A stretch of DNA of 64,000 nucleotides, taken from assembly GCA_916613615.1 (NCBI GenBank), contig OU744732.1, forward strand, positions 29,770,673 through 29,834,672, given 5' to 3'. Position 1 is the stretch's first letter; every line of letters starts with the position of its first letter. Shown here in pieces: positions 33,824 to 44,970 of this stretch. A model generated the notes under the pieces. That model saw only the letters and a program-made list of their open reading frames with translations. It was not told where the DNA came from and searched no databases. Source of the DNA: Steromphala cineraria (lineage: Eukaryota; Mollusca; Gastropoda; Trochida; Trochidae). The position numbers and the translations under genes are program-made.

Positions 33824-33934
33824 ACAATGATCCATCGTTATGGTTTAGTTAATTGGCGACAACTTGGTTTTTGTTTTCGAGAATACAATTTCAGTTCTGA
33901 TATCAGGAATATATAAATACATGTACATTAAGTA

Positions 33935-34015
33935 TAATACATGTATATATTATATATATATTGTATATATATTATATATAATATATATATCAAATATATT
34001 ATTTTACATATAATT
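33935..34015. repeat. TA-rich low-complexity tract
   Basis: Alternating TATATA and ATATTATATA runs able to form cruciform or hairpin structures. Confidence 0.8.
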
Positions 34016-34602
34016 ATATAATCTTTCTTACATTAGTCCTCATTCATACGCTAATGATATACGATATAAATTTTCCATAATTCCATAATTATACTTTCAA
34101 TGCAGTGATGCATAAACATTTTGACGCCATGACCTCAAACACTTGTGATGTCATTTGTTGATGACGTACAAGCATTTCGAGGTCATGTAGTTGACGATGC
34201 ATTGTGTTAATCTCCTAAGATATAATGTTTGATTTTACATAATATTTCAGTGGACCTGAGTTAATATAAAACAATAATATGCATATATTCCATTTTTAAC
34301 GCAAATACTCGCAACAGTTTTCTCTTTTACACTATCGAATAAAACGCATTCGATATCCAAATGGTATGACGTTATTAATTGTGAACATGGCATAATCAAT
34401 TACACTCAATTAGACATGTTATATAGCATTACATTGACTTTTGAATAATTAACATATCAATGACTAAATCAGAAGAATAGCAATTTGTATTTCAATACAG
34501 TTTATCGATTATACAGCACCGATCGTCCCATGATCTACACCATGTGGTTGACTCAGTACGTACGCCATACCAACAAGTAATATAGGCCAGGCAGCTGGAT
34601 GT

Positions 34603-34951
34603 CATTCTCTCCCCACAGAGGCAGATCAAGTCATGTTGATTTAGCCTCTGTTCTATTACGACGAGTTTGTGGGATAGAATGGGAGATGCCTGATTGGAGG
34701 CAATCAAAATAAGTTGTGCAATCAGCGACGCTGTTCTTAAATCATCATTTCGGCTACTGAAACAAGGCAAAGGCATTGTGATTTGAACCACCCTTTCCAT
34801 GCGAGAAGCCTTGTCATTTGATAAAGAAATTCAAATGTATAGAGATGAAAGTTTTTTCTGCCAGGGGACACTGCCGGAACCAACGGATTTAGTGGTAATA
34901 GAACAGAGGCTAAATCAACATGACTTGATCTGCCTCTGTGGGGAGAGAATG
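34603..34951 (+). mobile_element. hAT-like MITE, family H, copy 1
   Basis: A 349-bp non-coding element with long inverted ends of about 55 bp, starting CATTCTCTCCCCACAGAGGC and ending GCCTCTGTGGGGAGAGAATG. It is flanked by CTGGATGT (34595-34602) and CTTGATGT (34952-34959), an 8-base duplication with one mismatch. Eight-base duplications are typical of hAT elements. Open frames inside it have no known domain. Confidence 0.85.
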
Positions 34952-35122
34952 CTTGATGTGTGTTATCCTTGTTGTTGTCTAACAGTGGTGTAGTGGTTAG
35001 CATGCTGGTCTCTCACACCAGAGACCCGGGTTCGAATCCCGATGGAGACACCAAACATTTTTCACTTGGGTCTCATCCTGTGTTGTCTCCCTTTGCAAGG
35101 CACTTCATCAACATTACACTCA
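34952..35122 (+). mobile_element. tRNA-Glu-derived SINE, family S3, partial first copy
   Basis: The tRNA-like head has A-box TAGTGGTTAGCATGC and B-box GGTTCGAATCC. Its anticodon arm (TGGT stem, CTCTCAC loop, ACCA) would carry anticodon CTC, matching tRNA-Glu. The acceptor stem does not pair, so it is not a working tRNA. The block is repeated immediately downstream at an offset of 172 bases. Confidence 0.8.
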
Positions 35123-35530
35123 GCTTGATGTGTGTTATCCTTGTTGTTGTCTAACAGTGGTGTAGTGGTTAGCATGCTGGCCTCTCACACCAGAGACCTG
35201 GGTTCGAATCCCGATGGAGACACCAAACATTTTTCACTTGGGTCTCATCCTGTGTTGTCTCCCTTTGCAAGGCACTTCATCAACATTACACTCAGTCCAC
35301 CCAGCTTTTAAAATGGTCTCATTCTGTGTTATGTCCCTGTCCAAGGCACTTCATCCTCATTGCGCTCAGTCCACACAGCTGTTAAAATGGGTACCTGTAA
35401 ACTGGATGTACTGACCTACGTGGTCGTGATTAGCGCTTAGTAGCAGCTGTGAATGAACACTCCTTCAGGGTACATTGTAATAATGAGGACGTCGAAAAGG
35501 CGCAATATAAGTATGCACATTGTTATTAAT
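35123..35530 (+). mobile_element. tRNA-Glu-derived SINE, family S3, full-length copy
   Basis: Repeats the 172-base block of the preceding entry, then continues through two 'cacttcatc…ctcagtcca' body repeats, the core 'cagctgttaaaatgggtacc' and a tail ending 'aaggcgcaatataagtatg'. The core resembles the S1 body, so the two families may share a central domain. Confidence 0.8.
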
Positions 35531-35858
35531 ATCAATGTTTAATCTTGGTATAGCACCCTTAATTTACAGTTTGAATAAAACTTAATAATTCAATGCACAA
35601 TGTTAAACCGTGAAACATCATTAATATATTTGAGTTAAATGTTATCTCTGTTAACCAACTGACAGAAATAAAGGAAAAAATCTCAGTAAATTTATAACTG
35701 CTGAAAAGGTGAACTGTAAATCAATTTAGGGCATATTTAAATTGAGAATTGAAGTCGTGGTATTACAAAGAAGCATATGTGTCAGCAAGTGCGGTTTGAA
35801 TCTACTGCATAGGGTAATTATTGGAATACGATACGCCAATTGGCGTGCTTGATTTTAA

Positions 35859-36030
35859 TAGACTGATATAAAGTCTCTGAAATATATTTATAAAAAACGA
35901 TTTATTTATCAAATCTAAAAAGGAGCCTCAGACAAATGGCTTTATATTTCACTACAGATCTAGACTTGCTTTTATAGAGGTTGTGTTATGTCAAATAATA
36001 TTAACTACAGTCTGAGTATAAGACTAGAGT
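35859..36030 (-). mobile_element. Palindrome-ended MITE (family D), partial
   Basis: Starts TAGACTGATATAAAGTCTCT and runs through 'aggagcctcagacaaatgg' and 'atctagacttgct', matching the right half of the complete copy (39757-40114) in inverse orientation. The far end is not clear. Confidence 0.65.
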
Positions 36031-37255
36031 TTGTTCAACAACGACTGTCTCTTTGCAAGCCCACTTCTTTGTGGGAACTTTTAAAACCTCTAAATGATGC
36101 TTTTGACTTACATAACGTTTGGGAAACTTTGCACACCTATGTCGTTCCTCTAATGCAGCACAATTCTTTTGTTTTATTGTACATTCAGATACTGTCTCGG
36201 AGGCGTTTTCCGCCTTTGTCCATCACAATTGGATTAGTGATGTGAGTTTACAGTGAACATTACTGTGCATGTGAATCACATACTGTTTAAGCATCATGTT
36301 GAATTTCATAGATTGATTGATTGACCCAAGCGTTAAGTCGCAACGTCATGCATATATAAACCTAAAAATCAGCTGCATTCGACTTAGACCACAGTGTACG
36401 CCAAAGTGTACTTCACCAAATTATTTTACTTATGCAATTGTTTCGTATCCACAAACAGAACAAGGAATTGTGTCTTTATTAGCAACCTGAAATTCAATGA
36501 ATGCGTTTATCTATATAAACTTAGAAAACAAACATAAGCCAAATAACACTATCAAACATCATTAAGACTTTCAAACATTCCGACTATTTGACAATCTATA
36601 CAGTTAATCAACAACAAGCTTTACTCCTATTAATCGCGCCCTTTGTTAATCTGCTATCAACATCAATAAGAGCTAAGTAGTTAATGTCTCTGTGAACCAA
36701 GTATCTTAATAATATATAAATAACAAAGAACACAGTATAAAGAACAACCATATAAAAGCCTTTCAACAGTCCCAAATTGTTAATTCACCAATCTTATTAA
36801 AATACGATCTTAAGATATCATTTTAATGAGATTGTTAATTCACAAGCATAAAACCGCCACTTCTGGACTTTTTAAAACTCAAAATTTGTTATAAAGCGGG
36901 GTAAGCGGGGTATACTAATATTCAATCCATGATATATCATACGACAAATTTCACAAAAAAAAGATAACTGAATCTAATGTATACGATAAAACTATATTCA
37001 CTCCGACAATTTCAAAGAGGAAGTAAAGTAAGTGCACTACCAAGGCTGCTAAAGTACCCTCGCATATGACCATATGTTTCATAATGTTATATTACAAATC
37101 TTACATAATACACATGTTGTATCGTTGTTGTACGTTTAACACATGTTGCAGTCAATTGCACAGAGAATGCAAGGCATTCCAATCGATAATCAACAGGCTT
37201 AGTCAGAGCAAGATGTCAAATTGACCTCAACGTTTCAAAACCCAGATCGATAAAT
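36031..37255. other. Unique AT-rich sequence, no gene seen
   Basis: A 9-base repeat GCGGGGTAA occurs twice near 36896. No coding frame I can support. Confidence 0.5.
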
Positions 37256-37256
37256 G

Positions 37257-37490
37257 TTGTTTTGGCTAAAGACTTGGCCTTTTTGTCGAATTCAAGGACT
37301 TTCGTTTTAAAAGATGTATGTGCTAGGTGTATGATGAATTTTGATGTATGAAATGAGGGAATTTGTTGTTTTAGTTAAAGACTAGACCTTTTTGTCGAAT
37401 TCAAGGACTTTCGTTTTAATAGATTTATGTGGTAGGTGTATGATGAATTTCGATATATGAAATGAGGGATTTATTGTTGATAAGTTTCCC
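37257..37490. repeat. Two-copy tandem duplication, about 110 bp
   Basis: 'cctttttgtcgaattcaagg' and 'gtgtatgatgaatt' recur at an offset of 109-110 bases, with several substitutions. Confidence 0.88.
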
Positions 37491-37677
37491 TGAGAAAACA
37501 ACAAAATGCTTCTCGAGAGCAAACAGGGAATAGGTCGAGAACCATGAAACATGGAAAATAACGTCTCCTCTATTACAAACATATAACCTACCAACAACAG
37601 AACTATATATGAAAACTCAAACCAATACAAAACGACATTAGAAATATCTACATTGCTCGTGAACATATATGTGGAGC

Positions 37678-37850
37678 ACAGTGGTATAGTTAGAATACTG
37701 ACTTCTCACGCCAGAGACCCGGGTTCGAATCCCGGTGGAGAGACCAAACTGTGTGACCTTGGTCACAATCTGTTTTGTGTCCCTGGGCAAGACACCTAAC
37801 CCACATTGCACTCAGTCAACCCAGCTGTTACAATTGGTACCTGATACCGT
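37678..37850 (+). mobile_element. tRNA-Glu-derived SINE, family S3, truncated copy
   Basis: The head has B-box GGTTCGAATCC within a paired T arm (CGGG/CCCG) and a CTC anticodon loop. The body 'gggcaagacacctaaccca' and 'cactcagtcaacccagctgt' leads into 'ggtacctg', where the match stops. Confidence 0.75.
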
Positions 37851-37859
37851 TTGCGTCGA

Positions 37860-39750
37860 TCCTGATTATTGAAATAAATCGATTAATTTGGGAGCAATTT
37901 TGAAATACATTCCTGCCAAAACAATCCATTGACTATTCCAATAAGGCGAAACATTAAAAATATTTATGCAAATAAACGGCTAGTAAAGATTTAGTAAGTA
38001 AAATGCGTCACGATAAACTATTAACAAGAGTAATTAACCATTATACTAACAATCTATACCTTGTGGTTCATAATATGTGTCAAATGTAAATTATATGATC
38101 TCAATGATCATGAAACATTATACACTTTTATAGAAAAACTCTTATAAACAATGGAATATCAAGAAGAATTTTATGGATGATCAACTGTATTAATTCATAA
38201 AAAGGCTTGAAGATAACATAACAATCTATACCGTATAACTGTCAGTCTACAATTAAGCAGATGATCATTAATAAAACGCCTTGTCTTCTTGATATACTTC
38301 TGAAATGCCTCCTAAACAACTTAACAATTGAATATTAATCCTGCACCTATATAAATATAGAATGGACATTATATCTTTCCTCGCTTGTAACTGTACAAGT
38401 GTATATACACAACATTTGACAATGGTACTGTATATCATCCTACATTTTACCTATGCATGTAAGTACACAAGTTACATTGGGTCATATTCAAACCACGTGA
38501 CCACCATTTGTTTATGATTCAAGCGACAGGCAACGCGTGACCATGACCGAGATATATGATATTCAAAATAAATGGAGAGTCATAGTTTAGGTTTGTTATT
38601 ATCGATAAAATTATTTTCAGGTAACGACTAAAGGTAATGCGTTAGTTGGTGGTTGAAAAAATCGATTGACATAATTCAGAGACAATAAGTTTAATTGTTT
38701 TGTACTTATGAACTGAAGGTATAGTAATTGGATAAATACTGACATTTTGAACTTATAATGTATGAGTGAAAGACTCAAGGTCAAAAAACATTAACAAAGG
38801 TTTGTTCTAAAATCGTTTATTCAATGGTTGACGACGTTTTGTAGGCATGCATAGGATGTTAGAATTTTGTTGAACATCACTTTTTCAAGATAAAATCGAA
38901 GCTCTTCAAAACGACTAAATGTGTACATGACGATATTTTAAACATGGGATCATTATACATATCTATCTATATCTTTATATAATTAATAAGATATTTTGAT
39001 AGCCCGAAATTAGTCTATTGTTTATTATGTATCCATAACATTTAATTTATTTGATCATCCAATTTTTGTTTGATTGTTAGAAAAAAGGCCTTCATAAAGA
39101 ATTAACTGTATGAATAAGATGTTAATGACTTTGATATTTACTAAAATCATATTAGTATTGGCTTACCCATAATGTATGTGTAAGGCAATCCCTCGTATCG
39201 ATTTTCCTCATTAGATTATATTCACAACGTTATCATTCATGTAAAACCACTATGGCGAAATCTTGTTTCTCACCCAATAAAAGTCAATTTGATATATGAT
39301 AAACAAATGGGTATAAACATCAATTTATAAAGTCCCGCATAAGTAATTAGGAAAACAAATGTGTTTTGACAAATTGATATTTATAGAGATAATCCTTATA
39401 AGATTTGCTTCAACCCAAATCATATAATCAAATTATCAACATAAACAAAATGTCACAATATTATCTTTAAACTGTTTTGTAACGGCTCACCCTATGCGCT
39501 AGTCAAGGGCAGTTCAACTGGTTTATCTGATGGATTGCGCAGTTGTGTAGGCCGGATCCCAGTCTACAAGGTCAACCACACGATAAGCAGATACAGGAAT
39601 GTAAACAACACTTGAAATGTGTACTTGTTTACTGGAACCTGCGCAGGACGTTCCTTGGGCAAGGGCGGTATACATAGAGAAATATTTCTCTTCATCAATC
39701 CATTTCCCTCGTTATAACGCCATGCTGAATCACAATATGAACTTAAGTAG
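37860..39750. other. Unique AT-rich sequence, no gene seen
   Basis: No supported coding frame or repeat. 39480-39700 is slightly richer in GC but has no open frame of note. Confidence 0.5.
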
Positions 39751-39756
39751 TCTCAT

Positions 39757-40114
39757 TAGACTAAAATTTAGTCTGTGAAATTTTTAATAAATTACTGTAC
39801 CTTCATTTACATTATTTTATTTTTGAGGCTTTTAATTTCATATGTGTATTCAGTCAATCTAGACTTGCAGAAATTGGACCTAGACTGCGTTAAAGGCTCC
39901 TATTTGATACACAGTCATGAAGCAGGACTATAATCTCATATGTAGTCTGTCTAACAGCCCTTAAACAAAATATCTTAAAGCCCCACGCAAGTCTATGTTA
40001 TTGAAGCAAGTCTATATTTCTAGAATGAACAGCGTCAGAGGGCTCCTTTCCCTTTTGATAATAGAAAATATAATTCTGATTTTATTTTCATTTCAGAGAC
40101 TAAAATTTAGTCTA
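39757..40114 (+). mobile_element. Palindrome-ended MITE (family D), complete copy
   Basis: Each end is the 17-bp dyad AGACTAAAATTTAGTCT, followed inward by STGAAAT, so the terminal repeats are both inverted and internally palindromic. TCTCAT lies directly outside both ends (39751-39756 and 40115-40120), a 6-base target duplication. The element is 358 bp and non-coding. Both halves contain 'tagacttgc' and an aggctcct/aggagcc-type block. Partial copies lie at 2370, 35859 and 53228. Confidence 0.83.
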
Positions 40115-40120
40115 TCTCAT

Positions 40121-41440
40121 ATGCTGAGATTGTCAATAGTTTATCACCCCTTGGATTCTTTATAAATTCTACAGGGGAAAGTAAATCACATTTTCCTTCC
40201 GTACTTGTTGTGGAAATCTAACAAAGAAAACAACATAACACTCAAGATATTAAGTCATGTATAATGAAGTTTTTAACCATCGCATATTTCAGAGTAACCA
40301 CATATTTAAACATGTCCTTGTTTAGCGTCGTCATCTGGAATGTGACGTCACTTTTCAGAGCTGCGAGGTCAACACAAAAGTTGCCCATGATGGGGAGTTT
40401 TCCAGAATATTACGAAAAAAAATCTTTCTTGTTCAGATCTGTACGCTTTATAACATGTAAACAAAAATAAACAGCTAATTGATATTTTGAATAATTATAT
40501 ATATGACACCTGATGAGATAAAAGCCATAAATAACTACATTACCCTAACTTATTTGGTCCAATCTACATTGTCAAACACTCACTTAACGCCTCTAATGCA
40601 TGTTTTCACATAAACATTCACATAAGTGAAGTTACCATCTAATTATGATTATAAAAAAGATAATAATAATTTCAAAAATATTCAAATAAAATTCCAGTTT
40701 TGTATACGCCATAACACACTCATATTGGTACGTATTTCATTTAACATAGTTATATAGTTAAATAATGAGACAAATAGTAAAAAAATATTTTATATTTAGA
40801 AATGGAAAGATAAATGATTAACAGACCGAATCAGTAGCCTCCTTCGAAGCACTCATACATTGATTCTAAATGTTTTGAATAAACAGTCAAAATGGAATTT
40901 TCAAATTTCAAACATTTAATTGAAACAGAAAGGGATGCTGAAAGAATACACATCAAAACATGTTGATACAAATCCGCCAAACGTGATTTGCGAAATCTGA
41001 AACCATCGAGATTGAAAATATGTTAAAGGTTATTTACCGAATTTTGTCTTCCATGATATCTTAAGTTAATTGATCTCTTGACATCTTACCATTCTCGGTA
41101 CTCTTAGGTCCTATGTTATGGTCTTTATACCATGACGATCGATCGATCGATCGACAGTTTTGTCTTTATGTATTGTCAGAAAAATCTTGTATTATTTATG
41201 ATGGCAATTTCCAATTGTGTATTGACAAACATGAAAATGATTACGTTTCGCTTTTGAATAATGGTGACTTATTACCTTCGAGAGCAGTCGTATCGAGGTT
41301 CATATTGTTCATATGATGCCCTAAGGCAAAATATCACTTTTTCAATGTGACGTCATGTTGTAAACAATGCTCTGACGTCACGTACCAAACGATCGGCTTT
41401 CATCCGCCATTTTGAAATGTTAGCATTGCGAGAAAACAAA
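40121..41440. other. Unique AT-rich sequence, no gene seen
   Basis: Contains a short GATC repeat (41138-41155) and three CRE palindromes (40343, 41348, 41373). No coding frame I can support. Confidence 0.5.
41348..41380. promoter_or_regulatory. Paired CRE palindromes with AACAAT between
   Basis: TGACGTCA lies at 41348-41355 and 41373-41380, 25 bases apart, with TTGTAAACAATG between. That is the inverse of the ATTGTT seen in the other pairs. Confidence 0.35.
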
Positions 41441-41654
41441 TGTACTGTAAAATGCTAATTCATTAACAAAATACACTTAGCGATGCACTTTTTTCTTTGT
41501 CAAATTGTTAAATCTTAAACAACTGAAATGCTAACCTCACAAACAAACTTGACATTAAGTGTGAAAGTATTATGTAAAACTCATTTAATTGTAAACAGTA
41601 AAGTCCTCCTGAATTTCGTTTCCACAAAACCTACCCCGCTCGAATGTTCCATTT
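41440..41654 (-). mobile_element. TTAA MITE, family B, degraded reverse copy
   Basis: Shares 'ctttgtcaaattgttaaat' and 'gaatttcgtttccacaaaa', followed by 'taccccgctcgaatgttcc' and TTAA, with the inverse of 18669-18893. The left end cannot be traced. Confidence 0.4.
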
Positions 41655-41733
41655 AACATAGTATGTCACGGAAAGAAGTCGGGTACTCGAGTCCTTGACC
41701 TTATGTATATGTATACTCGACCGGACCCTTTTC

Positions 41734-41751
41734 CGGGTACTCGAGTACCCG
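41734..41751. repeat. 18-bp perfect palindrome
   Basis: CGGGTACTCGAGTACCCG is a perfect dyad. A 13-base half copy, CGGGTACTCGAGT, lies 54 bases upstream (41680-41692). Confidence 0.9.
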
Positions 41752-42611
41752 TCAGAGCCCTTATGGAAACTCATAAAATATCCTCTATTTATGTCATTTT
41801 ACAATGAAAAACTGTCTCTTATGAGTGACTAAGCTTGTTCGTTACTAGTTCTTTTTAGTTTGCTCTTGCCGACAACCTATGTTTAAAAACACTAGTAAAA
41901 AGGAATGTATATCAAAAGAACTAATAGTCATATTCTCCCTGACATTTTGCAGAACTCATATGTTTAGTGATCTTCTCGTTATTGAAAATAACAGAACTTG
42001 GCATTTAAAAAAATAAGTTTTTAACCTTAACCTTGATTGTTTTACTTGAATTGCGCACTTCCACCTACGTGTTCTTCAAAATAGACAATGATTAATTGTT
42101 TTAAAAAAACAAATATGTTTGTTACATAAATAATATTTGACAATGATTAAAATATTTAAAAAAGATTGTTTTCATGTTACAAAAGATAAAAATAAACAAA
42201 AACAACAATTACGTTAGAAATATTCAATGTTTTGAACATTATATAAATCCTACTTTTAGTTGAAAAAATATTGTTTTTATTCTGTTCTTGTTAGAAGTTG
42301 GGCTCTTTAAATGATAAAACGTTCATATAATTTATTTTATTATTTAGGTAAATAATTACATTACTTATGTATTTCAGAGGAAACCTGAATGGAATAATTG
42401 ATAATAATAATTGAAGAATATCACCCAGTGGATCAATTCTGAAACCTCTCGCTTTCATCTTCATCATTCTCATTAAGAACAATTCTGTCATTTACATCAC
42501 ATTGTATTTTGATCTGATATATTTCAAATACCGTATATCCTGATATATCTCATATTCTACCTATAAAAGCCGATTATAAGATTATATATATGATTTTTTA
42601 AACATAGCCTT

Positions 42612-42796
42612 AAAAAACACAGGTACAATTCACATAAAAACTACTTTCAACTCCAATTTGTTATTCAGTATGCTTTAGACAAGTTCGAAAATAACTTTTG
42701 TGTAAGTGTCACAAGCAAGTAGAAGAACATGGTCCAGTTTTCGATCAATATAAACCCTTCTTTCACTATACTGAACCATTTTTTAAGATTGTTACT
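42612..42796. repeat. Direct repeat flanking a MITE, left copy
   Basis: About 175 bases ('cacataaaaactactttcaa', 'acaagttcgaaaataacttt', 'gtccagttttcga') recur at 43138-43320 on the other side of the family A MITE. Confidence 0.87.
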
Positions 42797-42801
42797 TTGA
42801 A

Positions 42802-43134
42802 AGGGACAGTAGCACGTTTTTTGATAATTTTATATTTTTAATAATAAATCAATTTTTTTGATAGTGTCAAAAATATCATAACACGAACCAAATATCCATA
42901 GTCAGAGGATAAGGTATGAAGATTCATCTCAAATCCATGGGCGGCCATTTTGTGTGAACACCTTTAATTCATTTTGTGTAAGAAAAGGGAATCGCATGGC
43001 TAAACTTGACATTATATATTTGAATTATTAGTGCTCCATTCAGTTTAAATACATTGTCTTTCAATTGGGACCATTAAATTTCATTTTCCTGACATCACCC
43101 CTTATATTCCCACTAAAAACGTGCTACTGCCCCT
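42802..43134 (+). mobile_element. TTAA MITE, family A, complete copy
   Basis: Left end AGGGACAGTAGCACG, right end CGTGCTACTGCCCCT, TTAA after the right end (43135-43138) and TTGA before the left. The interior includes 'gggcggccattttgtgtgaa'. It is inserted between two copies of a 175-bp direct repeat. Confidence 0.88.
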
Positions 43135-43137
43135 TTA

Positions 43138-43320
43138 AAATACATAGGTACAAGTCACATAAAAACTACTTTCAACTAAAATTTGTTGTTTAGGATGCCT
43201 TGGACAAGTTCGAAAATAACTTTTGTGTACGTGTCACAAGCAAATAGAAGAATATTGTCCAGTTTTCGAACAATATATCATCTTTTTTACACTATACTAA
43301 ACCATTCTTTTTAGATTTAA
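43138..43320. repeat. Direct repeat flanking a MITE, right copy
   Basis: Diverged second copy of 42612-42796. The two copies differ by scattered substitutions, so the duplication is not recent. Confidence 0.87.
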
Positions 43321-43417
43321 TCAGCAGTCAGCATTTGCCCATTGAATGATACCATTCGTAACGTTTGGCAATACTGACTGAAAACTGATGAACCTCCTGG
43401 GTAGGACTTCCTTGTCA

Positions 43418-43918
43418 AACGTTTATGAAGCAACGAAAACGAAACGAAACAAACATTAAACAAAAAAGTGGAAAGTTCTTCATCATTTATGAAATAATCT
43501 ACTACATCAAAAGTACTGCATTACTAAAAGTTTACGAAACAACGTAAACGAAATGGAACAAACATATAACAAAAAAAATAGCATATTCCCTCATCATGTA
43601 TGAAATAATCTACTACATCATATAAGTACTTCACTGCTAAACGTTTATGAAACAACATAAATGAAACGGAACAAACATACAACAAAAAGTAACAAATTTG
43701 TCATCAGTTAAAGATCAAAGTACTTTACTGCTAAACGTTTATGAAATAACGTAAACAAACATGTAAACAAAGTAGCAAAGTCTTCATTAGTTATAAAATA
43801 ATCTAGTACATCTAAGTACTGCATTGCTAAACGTTTATGAAACAACGTAAACGAAACAAAACAAACATATAAAAACGTAGCAAATTCTTCATCAGTTATA
43901 AAATAATCTAGTGCACCA
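43418..43918. repeat. Degenerate tandem repeat, five copies of about 95-113 bp
   Basis: Each copy begins 'acgtttatgaaacaacgtaa' and runs through 'gaaacaaacatataac', 'cttcatcagtta' and 'agtactgcattgctaa'. Starts lie near 43418, 43530, 43638, 43734 and 43832, with small deletions in the middle copies. Confidence 0.88.
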
Positions 43919-44740
43919 CCATTTCACGATAAAAACACTCAAATGGTTCATTCTTTCCATAGTTCTTCAAAAACTGTTCCCTTATTAATCAACCAAATCA
44001 ATTTTGATTTGTTCACAACAGGTAGATATTCAAGGTCACTGGTCATATCAACATGTCCATAAACAATAATCTTTGCGGTCAAGGAGTGACCAGGGGTCAG
44101 CTAGGTTCCTGGACACTAAATATACCTCAAGGCCACCCACGAATTATATGTACGTGGCTAAATCACATAATCAGATAAGTCCCGTCTACAAACCGCTAAC
44201 AATATCATATGAAATATACATAAACAGACCAGGGTCATTAGGGCTATAACTGCGTTAACCTCGTATAATGACCGTAATCAACCTCTAGTTAACCCAATGT
44301 AAGGGCGGTGACTTCTTTGTCTATGTGAGCTTACATACACGTGTAGATAAATGTCTATAACATGATTTATACAATCTATATAACATATACATTAAATAAG
44401 TATATAAAATTATTAATAATTTATATAAAAATACGACAAGGACCCTTAAATTTATGAAAAATATAATTAGGTATATTCTTTTTAAGTATGATTAATAACA
44501 TATTTATTGACATAATAAATATATATCAGACAAACAAAATAGTTAGTAGAACGAACAATTTATGGCATTAATAACGAATTTGACATCTAATGGTAAAATG
44601 TATAAAGCCAATTATATGTTCCACTTAATTATCAATTTTAATGTTCATAGTTTTCTAGCTTTGGAGCTTTCAGTATTGTATAAAGACCACAGATAAACAA
44701 TGGCTAAAAACTATATGAAATTTTAAGTAAATGTCGTCTT
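43919..44740. other. Unique sequence, very AT-rich after 44340, no gene seen
   Basis: No coding frame I can support. 44340-44560 is mostly A and T with short palindromes. Confidence 0.5.
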
Positions 44741-44744
44741 TTAA

Positions 44745-44970
44745 GAGGACAGTCCTATCGGGGTATTTTTTGTTGAAATGTAATTCAAGGGATAATTTCA
44801 GTTTATGCATATAATGGTATTAACAATGATTATTACACAACGCAGTTCAAGCATGATATATAGGATATCGTTTTGATGATCTATATTTGAAATCTTGATA
44901 AAGAAGAGCACACAAGCGAATTTCGTTTACATAAAAAACCCTTAAAAGGACTGTCTGATCGAGAAGTATC
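44745..44970 (+). mobile_element. TTAA MITE, family B, copy with damaged right end
   Basis: TTAA (44741-44744) precedes GAGGACAGTCCTATCGGGGT. The interior runs parallel to 18669-18893 and 52014-52237. Near 44925 the sequence still shows 'cgaatttcgtttac', but the expected terminal inverted repeat is replaced. Confidence 0.65.

Noticed and set aside
34984..35050. Functional tRNA-Glu (CTC), also at 35156 and 37682
   Set aside because: Boxes and the anticodon arm are recognisable, but the acceptor stem does not pair and a SINE body follows each head.
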